Of a DNA stretch of 28,196 nucleotides, positions 23,278-28,196 are shown one piece after another. Origin of the DNA: an uncultured Eubacteriales bacterium. Lineage in GTDB: Bacteria > Bacillota > Clostridia > Oscillospirales > CAG-272. Both the position numbers and the translations under genes were made by a program. The notes below the pieces were generated by a model that searched no databases, was not told the DNA's origin, and worked only from the letters and a program-made list of their open reading frames with translations. The stretch lies in NCBI GenBank assembly GCA_900546695.1, contig URDX01000025.1, forward strand, positions 1-28,196, read 5' to 3'. Each line of letters begins with the position of its first letter. Positions within the stretch are counted from its first letter, which is position 1.

Positions 23278-24423
23278 TTACATCAGGCTGCGATAAAGTT
23301 CCTTGATATCCTCAACGGATGTGTCGCGCGGGTTGCCGGGACGGCATGCATCTGCATATGCAGACTCTGCAAGAGCCTGAATGTCCTCTTCCTTAACAAT
23401 ACCCTTAAGAGTCGAAACGATACCGACATCCTCGGAGAGCTGACGTACAGCGTCAACTGCTGCCTTGCGGTACTCCTCCTGAGTCATCTTGTCGACACCC
23501 TCAACGCCCATCGCGATAGCGATATCGCGGTACTTTGTGCCGGTGTACTCAGCGTTGTAAGCCATAACGGTAGGAAGCAGAACTGCGCAAGCCTTGCCGT
23601 GCGGCATATCGTAGTATGCGGAAAGCGTGTGAGCCATCGAGTGGTCAACACCGAGTCCGACGTTCGAGAAGCCCATGCCGGCTACATACTGACCGAGAGC
23701 CATACCCTCTCTTCCCTCGGGCGTGTTCTTAACAGCGCCGCGGAGCGAACGAGCGATGATCTCGATAGCCTTGATATGGAACATGTCGGAGAGCTCCCAT
23801 GCACCCTTGGTGATGTAACCCTCGATAGCATGAGTAAGCGCATCCATACCGGTTGCTGCGGTAAGACCTGTCGGCATAGTGCTCATCATCTCGGGGTCAA
23901 CGACTGCAACAACGGGGATGTCGTGAGTATCAACGCAAACGAACTTGCGCTTCTTCTCAACATCGGTAATAACGTAGTTGATGGTAACCTCTGCTGCGGT
24001 TCCTGCGGTGGTAGGAACTGCGATGATCGGTACGCATGGATTCTTGGTAGGAGCTACGCCCTCGAGCGAACGAATGTCAGCGAACTCGGGGTTAGCGATA
24101 ACGATACCGATAGCCTTGGAGGTATCCATGGACGAACCGCCGCCGATAGCAACGATGCACTCTGCGCCGGAAGCCTTGAACTCTTCAACGCCGTGCTTTA
24201 CGTTCTCGATGGTCGGGTTGGGCTTAATATCGGAATAGAGAGTATATTCAATGCCTGCTGCCTCAAGAAGATCGGTAACCTTCTTGGATACGCCGAACTT
24301 GACGAGATCGGGGTCGGACGCGACAAAAGCCTTCTTAAAGCCGCGATTCTTGATCTCCTCAGGTACAGCCTTGATAGCACCTGCGCCGTGGTAAGACGTT
24401 TCGTTGAGCGTAAACTTGTACAT
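23278..24423 (-). CDS. fucO: Iron-containing alcohol dehydrogenase, lactaldehyde reductase (FucO)-like
   Basis: FucO interconverts L-lactaldehyde and 1,2-propanediol with NAD(H). The 381-aa protein follows the E. coli enzyme closely along its length as I remember it, including NPEFADIRSLEG, PTTAGTAAEVTINYVITD, KFVCVDTHDIP and ALGQYVAGMGFSNVGLG. The four metal ligands are in place (Asp194, His198, His261, His275), as is the nucleotide-binding GGGS (94-97). The start at 24423 gives the family length; an upstream frame to 24522 only adds non-conserved residues. No fucose or rhamnose catabolic genes are in the window, so the enzyme may serve propanediol formation or general redox balance. Codon use is less GC-biased than in its neighbours, as often seen in highly expressed genes. 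The promoter lies at 24534-24562. Confidence 0.87.
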   Translation of the reverse strand: MYKFTLNETSYHGAGAIKAVPEEIKNRGFKKAFVASDPDLVKFGVSKKVTDLLEAAGIEYTLYSDIKPNPTIENVKHGVEEFKASGAECIVAIGGGSSMDTSKAIGIVIANPEFADIRSLEGVAPTKNPCVPIIAVPTTAGTAAEVTINYVITDVEKKRKFVCVDTHDIPVVAVVDPEMMSTMPTGLTAATGMDALTHAIEGYITKGAWELSDMFHIKAIEIIARSLRGAVKNTPEGREGMALGQYVAGMGFSNVGLGVDHSMAHTLSAYYDMPHGKACAVLLPTVMAYNAEYTGTKYRDIAIAMGVEGVDKMTQEEYRKAAVDAVRQLSEDVGIVSTLKGIVKEEDIQALAESAYADACRPGNPRDTSVEDIKELYRSLM

Positions 24424-24533
24424 TTTATACACCAAACCTTTCTTTCTTCGCTCTGTCCGTGTAGGATCAGAACACCTTGCCTGCAACTCGGAGAACGTCG
24501 GCATAGCCAATCGTCCCCGCAAAGTGCAATTAT

Positions 24534-24576
24534 ATTATAGCCAACATGTCGCAAAATGTCTTTAACATATTGTTAA
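24534..24576 (-). promoter_or_regulatory. Promoter and palindromic operator of the fucO-like gene
   Basis: On the minus strand AAGACA (24562-24557) and TATAAT (24539-24534) are 17 bases apart. A 15-bp inverted repeat TTAACATATTGTTAA (24562-24576) begins at the edge of the -35, where a bound repressor would compete with polymerase. The transcript would have a leader of about 100 bases. The palindrome resembles the TAACAT words near the deoR promoter and, less closely, inverted TTAACAA half-sites of Rex. Confidence 0.6.
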
Positions 24577-24664
24577 CTCAAGGTTACCATATATTTAATA
24601 AGTAAGCAAATGCACACCAAACCGCACCCGCGGAAACTTTATTCGTAAAATACCGCAATTTGTC

Positions 24665-24693
24665 TTTACAAACCCCGCCCGATGTGGTATAAT
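24665..24693 (+). promoter_or_regulatory. SigA promoter of tRNA-Arg
   Basis: TTTACA (24665-24670) and a perfect TATAAT (24688-24693) are separated by exactly 17 bases. The -10 ends 16 bases before the mature tRNA, giving a very short 5' leader. Confidence 0.88.
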
Positions 24694-24709
24694 ACATTTA
24701 TATCAATTT

Positions 24710-24786
24710 CTGCCCGTAGCTCAGCTGGATAGAGTACCGGATTCCGATTCCGATGGTCGCAGGTTCGAATCCTGTCGGGCAGGCCA
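24710..24786 (+). tRNA. tRNA-Arg (anticodon CCG), with encoded CCA
   Basis: The acceptor arm CTGCCCG pairs fully with CGGGCAG. The D arm GCTC/GAGT, the anticodon arm with loop TTCCGAT (anticodon CCG), and the T arm GCAGG-TTCGAAT-CCTGT all fold. The first anticodon-stem pair is a C-A mismatch, which is unusual but tolerable. Position 73 is G and CCA is encoded. The tRNA reads the CGG arginine codon. The DNA changes from GC-rich to AT-rich directly after it, so its 3' end is a likely integration site. Confidence 0.95.
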
Positions 24787-24816
24787 GACCTGTGCGACGA
24801 AAAAGCACAAATGCCG

Positions 24817-24845
24817 AAAGTCCTTGATTTATCAGGGACTTTTTG
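24817..24845 (+). terminator. Rho-independent terminator of tRNA-Arg
   Basis: AAAGTCC pairs with GGACTTT, with TGAT/ATCA inside the loop, followed by a T-run. It begins 31 bases after the tRNA CCA. Confidence 0.85.
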
Positions 24846-25256
24846 CTTTTCCGGGGCAAATTTTAAAATGTAATTTCAGGGCACAAAACCCTATAGAATG
24901 TTCGACTAAAAGGACTTGAACCGGGGAAGCATATATTTCTCGAAATCAGACCTCATTTTTTATATGAGAGTTTACTGTGTGATTAACGCCTAAAATAGCA
25001 AAATTAAATCAACTGATGAAATCGAACATCAAATCATCTTCCAACCCTGCATTTCAATTCGAATAGTATAAACGCCCGAAATAGCAAAAAAGAATATCAA
25101 TTCTCACCTATAAATGCTGTGTTTTGTGCATAATAAAACGTATACTCCCTACAAGGTGATAAGTAAGCAACAAAGGACTGCGTCCTTCAAATAAAAGAAT
25201 AGAAAGAATACCTCATTGTTATCTATCCTCGCAATGGTCAGATTACATCAGTATAA
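24846..25256. other. AT-rich gene-free stretch after the tRNA terminator
   Basis: No supported reading frame is present on either strand. Two things can be seen. An approximate direct repeat of about 20 bases, AACGCC(T/C)(A/G)AAATAGCAAAA, occurs at 24985-25003 and again at 25071-25089. A short AAGGAC/GTCCTT hairpin lies at 25173-25187, on the 3' side of the unknown gene, and may be its weak terminator. Element ends often carry recombinase-binding sites in such positions, but nothing here proves it. Confidence 0.6.
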
Positions 25257-25976
25257 TCATAACATATGCTTCTGAAACTCCTGTAATAATTGTTCTTTTT
25301 TTTGCTTCAAAAACAGTTTTTCTTCCATCGAGAAAGTATTGTGTTCAATATCAGTATTTGCTATTATTTTGTAGTCTGTATCATTAACATCTTTCCAATC
25401 CCTATCTACATAATAGCAATACAAAAGTGGAAAATCCAATATGCGAAACCTTAAAGCTTTATAATTCGATTTTTGGAATCGTTTTAATCTTGCCTCGCGT
25501 GATTTAAACCAAGGAGCTTTTTCCGTATCCCGATACTCATGCGGATTGGCTTGCACATCGCCAAAATAAGCAAGCGTCCAAGATCGATTTATTAAATCGC
25601 TTTCCGAGCCAGGCTCTAGCGTCTTTGCATAATCCAGCGCAATATAAGTCGGTCCAGTTAGTGTAGCTGCATATGCAATATCTAAAAGGATGTAAGGATC
25701 CTTGTTATTAGTATTAACATCTTCCAAAAACTGCGGAATAACTCCAGTTGGATCCGGTATTCTTGTCACCAAATAAATTATTTCGTTCTTTAAGGTAAAC
25801 TTATCATCTTCATCCATCTTCGAGATAAGATTATGAGCTTTTTCAGATAGTATAAAAGATTCAGAATTATCAATCTGAGAGAATACATTTATCAGATTTT
25901 GCTGAATATTTATAATCTCCGATTTATTGCTTCCGCTTATTGCACTTCGCACAAAATCCGTGACATCGTTTCTCAA
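25257..25976 (-). CDS. Unknown protein, start uncertain (possibly 5'-damaged)
   Basis: I do not recognise this 239-aa protein. It is soluble-looking, rich in charged and aromatic residues, without a signal peptide or membrane segment. It has a mostly helical look, with acidic and amide-rich stretches near the N-terminus, a compact aromatic region (FRILDFPLLYCYYVDRDW, about 179-196) and a Lys/Glu-rich helix at the end. The start given is a TTG without a ribosome binding site. The same frame stays open upstream to about 26037 with plausible sequence (CLIEALKIPLRND) but no usual start. An ATG with AGTAGG five bases upstream (26004-26002) is one frame off and meets a stop after three codons. Either an unusual start is used or a one-base change has broken the 5' end. 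It lies downstream of the sigma-like gene. Confidence 0.55.
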   Translation of the reverse strand: MRNDVTDFVRSAISGSNKSEIINIQQNLINVFSQIDNSESFILSEKAHNLISKMDEDDKFTLKNEIIYLVTRIPDPTGVIPQFLEDVNTNNKDPYILLDIAYAATLTGPTYIALDYAKTLEPGSESDLINRSWTLAYFGDVQANPHEYRDTEKAPWFKSREARLKRFQKSNYKALRFRILDFPLLYCYYVDRDWKDVNDTDYKIIANTDIEHNTFSMEEKLFLKQKKEQLLQEFQKHML

Positions 25977-26026
25977 AGGAATCTTGAGAGCTTCAATTAA
26001 ACATATATACCTACTAGTACAAAAAA

Positions 26027-26614
26027 TCAGTTTTGGTCTAAATATTTTCTGATTTTATTCAATACTTTGCTTTTTCTGTAGTGCAATGCAGTTTTGGATA
26101 CACCGATTTCATTGGCATATTCTCTTTCCGTACAAACCGTATCGTTTAAATACAAAGCGTTTATTACAATTCTTTCTTCGACCGTTAGATAGGATAAAGC
26201 CTTTTTCAAAGTCAAAGACTCGATCAGGCTATCTTCAAACAATGAATCGGGATCTGCCAACATATCATACAAAGAAACACCCTCACCGTTTTCGTCCGTT
26301 ATTTCATAATCTAAAGAAACGAGGTCATACCAAAGACCTTGCTCCCTCAATTCCTGTTCTTCAATTTTCTTGCGAAGTCTCTCTATGCGTTTCCTTTCTG
26401 ATACAAGGAACTGTTCATAAGTACACTCAAAATAGAAGTACACATCATTCTTTTCGGCAGGCGGTACACACGCAAAGTATCTCTTGGGTTCGATTTGTCC
26501 TGTGCGTATTTTTATTCCCAATTCGCAAAACTCTTTAGCGGTAAGTTCCTCCCACTCCTGTGTTCCGTCGGTTGCTTTCTTTCCATCTTTCCATGCAAAA
26601 TATTGTTTTTTCAT
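26027..26614 (-). CDS. Sigma-70 region 4-like DNA-binding protein
   Basis: The 195-aa protein ends in a sigma-region-4-type helix-turn-helix (about residues 143-193): LTVEERIVINALYL, then EREYANEIGVSKTALHYRKSKVLNKIRKYL. The N-terminal half is not sigma region 2. It has KDGKKATDGTQEWEELTAKEFCELG, an aromatic YFYFECTYEQFLVSERKR segment and a charged coiled-coil-like stretch near 72-90. Similar proteins occur on clostridial integrative elements and plasmids, where they are thought to control element genes, but specific function is unknown. AAAGGAG lies nine bases before the ATG and is partly locked in a large inverted repeat (26618-26678). The unknown gene at 25257 follows downstream. Confidence 0.75.
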   Translation of the reverse strand: MKKQYFAWKDGKKATDGTQEWEELTAKEFCELGIKIRTGQIEPKRYFACVPPAEKNDVYFYFECTYEQFLVSERKRIERLRKKIEEQELREQGLWYDLVSLDYEITDENGEGVSLYDMLADPDSLFEDSLIESLTLKKALSYLTVEERIVINALYLNDTVCTEREYANEIGVSKTALHYRKSKVLNKIRKYLDQN

Positions 26615-26617
26615 CGT

Positions 26618-26678
26618 CGTGATCTCCTTTGGAATTTTTTAAATAAAGTCAAATATATTTAAAAATTCCGAGATCACG
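26618..26678 (-). promoter_or_regulatory. Long inverted repeat covering the ribosome binding site of the sigma-like gene
   Basis: On the minus strand CGTGATCTC followed by GGAATTTTTAAATA can pair with TATTTAAAAAATTCC and GAGATCACG, with a four-base AAAG bulge and a ~10-base loop. The bulge plus the adjoining GAG form the AAAGGAG site of the sigma-like gene, so the structure would hide it. The 3' arm ends three bases before the ATG. It may be a translational switch, or an operator read at DNA level. Confidence 0.7.
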
Positions 26679-26720
26679 GGTACTTAGCGGTCTGGCATTG
26701 CCATTCTGTATAAATCATAA

Positions 26721-26755
26721 AAGTCCTTTCCCAAGCGGTTGTCGGGAAAGGACTT
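26721..26755 (-). terminator. Terminator between the zinc-ribbon and sigma-like genes
   Basis: AAGTCCTTTCCC pairs perfectly with GGGAAAGGACTT over 12 bp, followed on the minus strand by TTTAT. It probably ends the ImmA/zinc-ribbon transcript, making the sigma-like gene a separate unit. The ~150 bases between it and the zinc-ribbon stop hold no supported gene. Confidence 0.8.
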
Positions 26756-26904
26756 CAAACATCGTATGAAAAAATTGTGCAATCAAAAATGCACCGCAGA
26801 AATCGAAATCACAAATGGGCATTTTACTCCCATAGGATTTCGGCTTCATACGGTGCTTGGTAGTCTAATCTTTCGATTATCTCCGCTTGCGCGATTTAAA
26901 GTCG

Positions 26905-27210
26905 TTATTCGTTATTCAGTTTTTCAAAATATTCTTCGCCGTAGTATTTCAGCTTCAGACGCCAAACATCTTTCTGTCTGCGAAAATATGCAAGATTGAT
27001 CGGCTGTTCCCGTTTGCATTTGCGACATCGTGCAAGATAATGTCCGCACATATCGGAAAAGACTTTTGTAATTACAAATCCACAATGGGGACACTTAACT
27101 TCACGCAACGACAGTCCCTCTGTTTCCGCAGCAGACAAGTTCAATTTTTCCTGCACTTCAAGCGTAAGCGGTGCAAGACTCGGCGGCGTTCTGTATCCGT
27201 TCTGCATCAT
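26905..27210 (-). CDS. Small zinc-ribbon protein
   Basis: This 101-aa protein has two Cys pairs, CPHC at 40-43 and CRKC at 62-65, with a short strand-like segment between them, as in a zinc ribbon. The C-terminal third is basic and aromatic (FRRQKDVWRLKLKYYGEEYFEKL), compatible with nucleic-acid binding. It is too short to place in a family by eye; Com-like phage regulators have a similar Cys arrangement but this is not established. Its ATG overlaps the ImmA stop by one base (TAATG), so the two are translationally coupled. The second ATG, three bases later, is an equally possible start. Confidence 0.68.
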   Translation of the reverse strand: MMQNGYRTPPSLAPLTLEVQEKLNLSAAETEGLSLREVKCPHCGFVITKVFSDMCGHYLARCRKCKREQPINLAYFRRQKDVWRLKLKYYGEEYFEKLNNE

Positions 27211-27920
27211 TACGCATCACCTCCGCTCGGCATTGTTTTCAGAAAGTATTCTTGCATATTTCGATACTCCAACAAGCCATACTTTTTCAGTTGTATCAGC
27301 ATCGTGCTGTATGATACGCCTAACTCTTCCGACATACTTTGCAATGCCGGTTTCATTTTCGGCAAGAACACGCAATCGCCGTATATCGGAATCTTCTTTA
27401 TACGAAGGAATCTGTAAATGGCAGTAGACAAAACCGTATATGGCATTAAAATCATCGCCGCCATTGCATTTGCCTGACATTCTTCGAGCGATAACCGTTC
27501 GTGGAGTTCGGACATGCTGTATTCCCGTTCTGTATCATAAACTCTATTAAAGCAAGTCTCGTTGTGTCCCGGCGTTGCCCGTCCGATCAGCACATGACCG
27601 ATCTCATGAGCAAGTGTAAAGCGACGGCGGTTTGCTTCACTCGGATTAAGCAACAGCTTTTCCAGCACAATTACATCCTTCGGAAATAAAACTCTTTCCT
27701 TTTTCCCATTCCGATATACAGTAATCAATTTTACGCCGTTTGATGTAAAACCTATTTTATCTTTATCTTCCTCTACGATCTGCTCGTACACCACAGGCAG
27801 TCTGAGAAAATTTGCCACAGCATCAATGTCGATCTGTTTCGGCGGCGATTTTCCACAACAGGCAGTAACAACTCCTTCTGCAATCTGAGCGATTTCTTTA
27901 TTTGAAACATAAACCTGCAA
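27210..27920 (-). CDS. ImmA/IrrE family metallo-endopeptidase
   Basis: ImmA-type proteases cleave the repressor of their element after DNA damage or a cell-cell signal, switching on excision genes. The 236-aa protein has the zinc motif HEIGH at 105-109 within FTLAHEIGHVLIG. A downstream EECQANAMAAMILMP supplies the third ligand (Glu146 or Glu147), as in the family. The C-terminal region (about 195-225) looks like a small helical domain with a SYSTMLIQLKKYGLL segment. Start is TTG, well supported by AGGAGG seven bases upstream. The S24-like repressor fragment lies just upstream on the same strand, 21 bases away, and the zinc-ribbon gene overlaps its end. This order suggests a repressor-antirepressor pair, now apparently damaged on the repressor side. 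Confidence 0.88.
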   Translation of the reverse strand: MQVYVSNKEIAQIAEGVVTACCGKSPPKQIDIDAVANFLRLPVVYEQIVEEDKDKIGFTSNGVKLITVYRNGKKERVLFPKDVIVLEKLLLNPSEANRRRFTLAHEIGHVLIGRATPGHNETCFNRVYDTEREYSMSELHERLSLEECQANAMAAMILMPYTVLSTAIYRFLRIKKIPIYGDCVFLPKMKPALQSMSEELGVSYSTMLIQLKKYGLLEYRNMQEYFLKTMPSGGDA

Positions 27921-27941
27921 TTTGATACCTCCTGATCTTTC

Positions 27942-28148
27942 TCATAAAGCTTTTATGACATGTTCTGCCACTCCTTGAATCATACATTCTTTTACGAGAA
28001 TGTCTTCCGTTTCCTCGTTCTCGGGATGAAGCCGAATACATTTATGTTTCCTATCGAGATAATAGCGTTTAAGGGTAGTTTCATTACCTACTAAAGCGAC
28101 AACAATGTCTCCTTCGTTAGCAGTTTTCTGTTTTCGTACAATGTAGCG
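27942..28148 (-). pseudogene. C-terminal fragment of a LexA/S24-like repressor
   Basis: The 68 codons read RYIVRKQKTANEGDIVVALV, then NETTLKRYYLDRKHKCIRLHPENEE, and finish with VKECMIQGVAEHVIKAL. This is the second half of the S24 peptidase domain of LexA-like repressors. It carries the KRYY segment whose Lys is the catalytic lysine in LexA. In the same frame a TAA stop (28149-28151) stands directly before the fragment, and the sequence from there to the window end does not look like LexA in any frame. So the serine-containing part and the DNA-binding domain are missing here. Either the gene is truncated by an insertion or rearrangement, or the window ends in a misassembled junction. Confidence 0.72.
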
Positions 28149-28196
28149 TTACAATAGATGTGAGACCAAAAGAATAGAAAAAGTGATTGAGTTCTG
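28149..28196. other. Unexplained 48-base tail next to the broken repressor
   Basis: The sequence from the in-frame TAA to the window end is not the expected upstream part of a LexA-like gene. It contains GAGACCAAAAGAATAG and no reading frame of note. It could be one end of an insertion sequence or a foreign contig end; too short to tell. Confidence 0.4.

Larger units (their letters stand above)
24787..28196. mobile_element. tRNA-proximal end of a putative integrated element (partial)
   Basis: Immediately after the tRNA gene the base composition drops visibly and the gene content switches from housekeeping to accessory. Four genes and a gene fragment, all on the minus strand, encode an unknown protein, a sigma-region-4-like protein, a zinc ribbon, an ImmA/IrrE metalloprotease and an S24/LexA-like fragment. 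The ImmA-repressor pairing is known from ICEs and prophages such as ICEBs1. No integrase, relaxase, replication or capsid gene is in the window, and I found no second copy of the tRNA 3' end, so the far boundary and the kind of element are unknown. Confidence 0.6.

Noticed and set aside
24899..24929. Stretch resembling a tRNA T-arm on the minus strand (GGTTCAAGTCC), possible tRNA remnant
   Set aside because: The flanks do not pair as a T stem or acceptor arm and no other tRNA parts are found; likely chance.
24985..25089. Possible CRISPR-like repeat
   Set aside because: Only two imperfect copies at one spacing, no array and no cas genes.
26739..26999. Plus-strand frame of 86 codons between the sigma-like and zinc-ribbon genes
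   Set aside because: It starts inside the terminator hairpin, overlaps the end of the zinc-ribbon gene on the other strand and has no ribosome binding site or motif.
26887..27417. Plus-strand frame of 176 codons opposite the zinc-ribbon and ImmA genes
   Set aside because: Antisense to two coupled genes with clear motifs; its product is Phe/Ser/Cys-rich without family features.

Overview
The window looks like chromosomal DNA of a GC-rich member of the Clostridia, probably Oscillospirales/Ruminococcaceae-like; this is an inference. It rests on the gene neighbourhoods (dut-DUF4321-maf-PBP; zapA-U32 peptidase), the strong AGGAGG-type ribosome binding sites, SigA-type promoters, and intergenic hairpin repeats of a kind I associate with that group. 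I saw no 16S rRNA or other direct taxonomic marker.

Layout. Positions 1-5100 carry recA-recX (minus), a cation diffusion facilitator (plus), an ECF transporter S component and endonuclease III (both minus). Three copies of a composite hairpin repeat lie at 1-205, 1925-2230 and 5160-5693. Positions 5694-12149 form a minus-strand run that reads zapA, U32 peptidase, dut, DUF4321, maf and a class B penicillin-binding protein; most junctions overlap or are a few bases wide. Glutamate 5-kinase (proB, plus) follows, and its 3' end runs into a second repeat family. Then come a uridine-kinase-like gene and a GNAT acetyltransferase (minus).

Positions 15216-22712 hold a self-contained 2-oxoacid dehydrogenase locus. 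It has a consensus SigA promoter with a palindrome in its spacer, a DeoR-family regulator, lipoylated E2, E3, a fused E1 alpha-beta protein and, after a terminator-like hairpin, a lipoate-protein ligase. The genes together supply all the catalytic subunits, the enzyme that attaches lipoate to E2, and a candidate regulator. After about two tandem copies of a ~217-bp repeat comes a FucO-like lactaldehyde reductase (minus), whose promoter shares a TTAACA-type inverted motif with the DeoR promoter.

At 24710-24786 there is an intact tRNA-Arg(CCG) with its own promoter and encoded CCA. Directly after it the sequence becomes clearly AT-rich and carries accessory genes: an unknown protein with a doubtful start, a sigma-region-4-like protein under an inverted repeat that covers its ribosome binding site, a small zinc-ribbon protein, an ImmA/IrrE metalloprotease and a truncated LexA/S24-like fragment. 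I read this as the tRNA-proximal end of an integrated element that continues past the window. No integrase, relaxase or capsid gene is visible here.

The points most worth following are the hairpin-repeat families (with compensating stem changes, and one repeat recruited as the C-terminus of ProB), the lipoate/2-oxoacid dehydrogenase regulon with its possible link to fucO, and the RBS-sequestering inverted repeat plus broken S24 regulator in the element.
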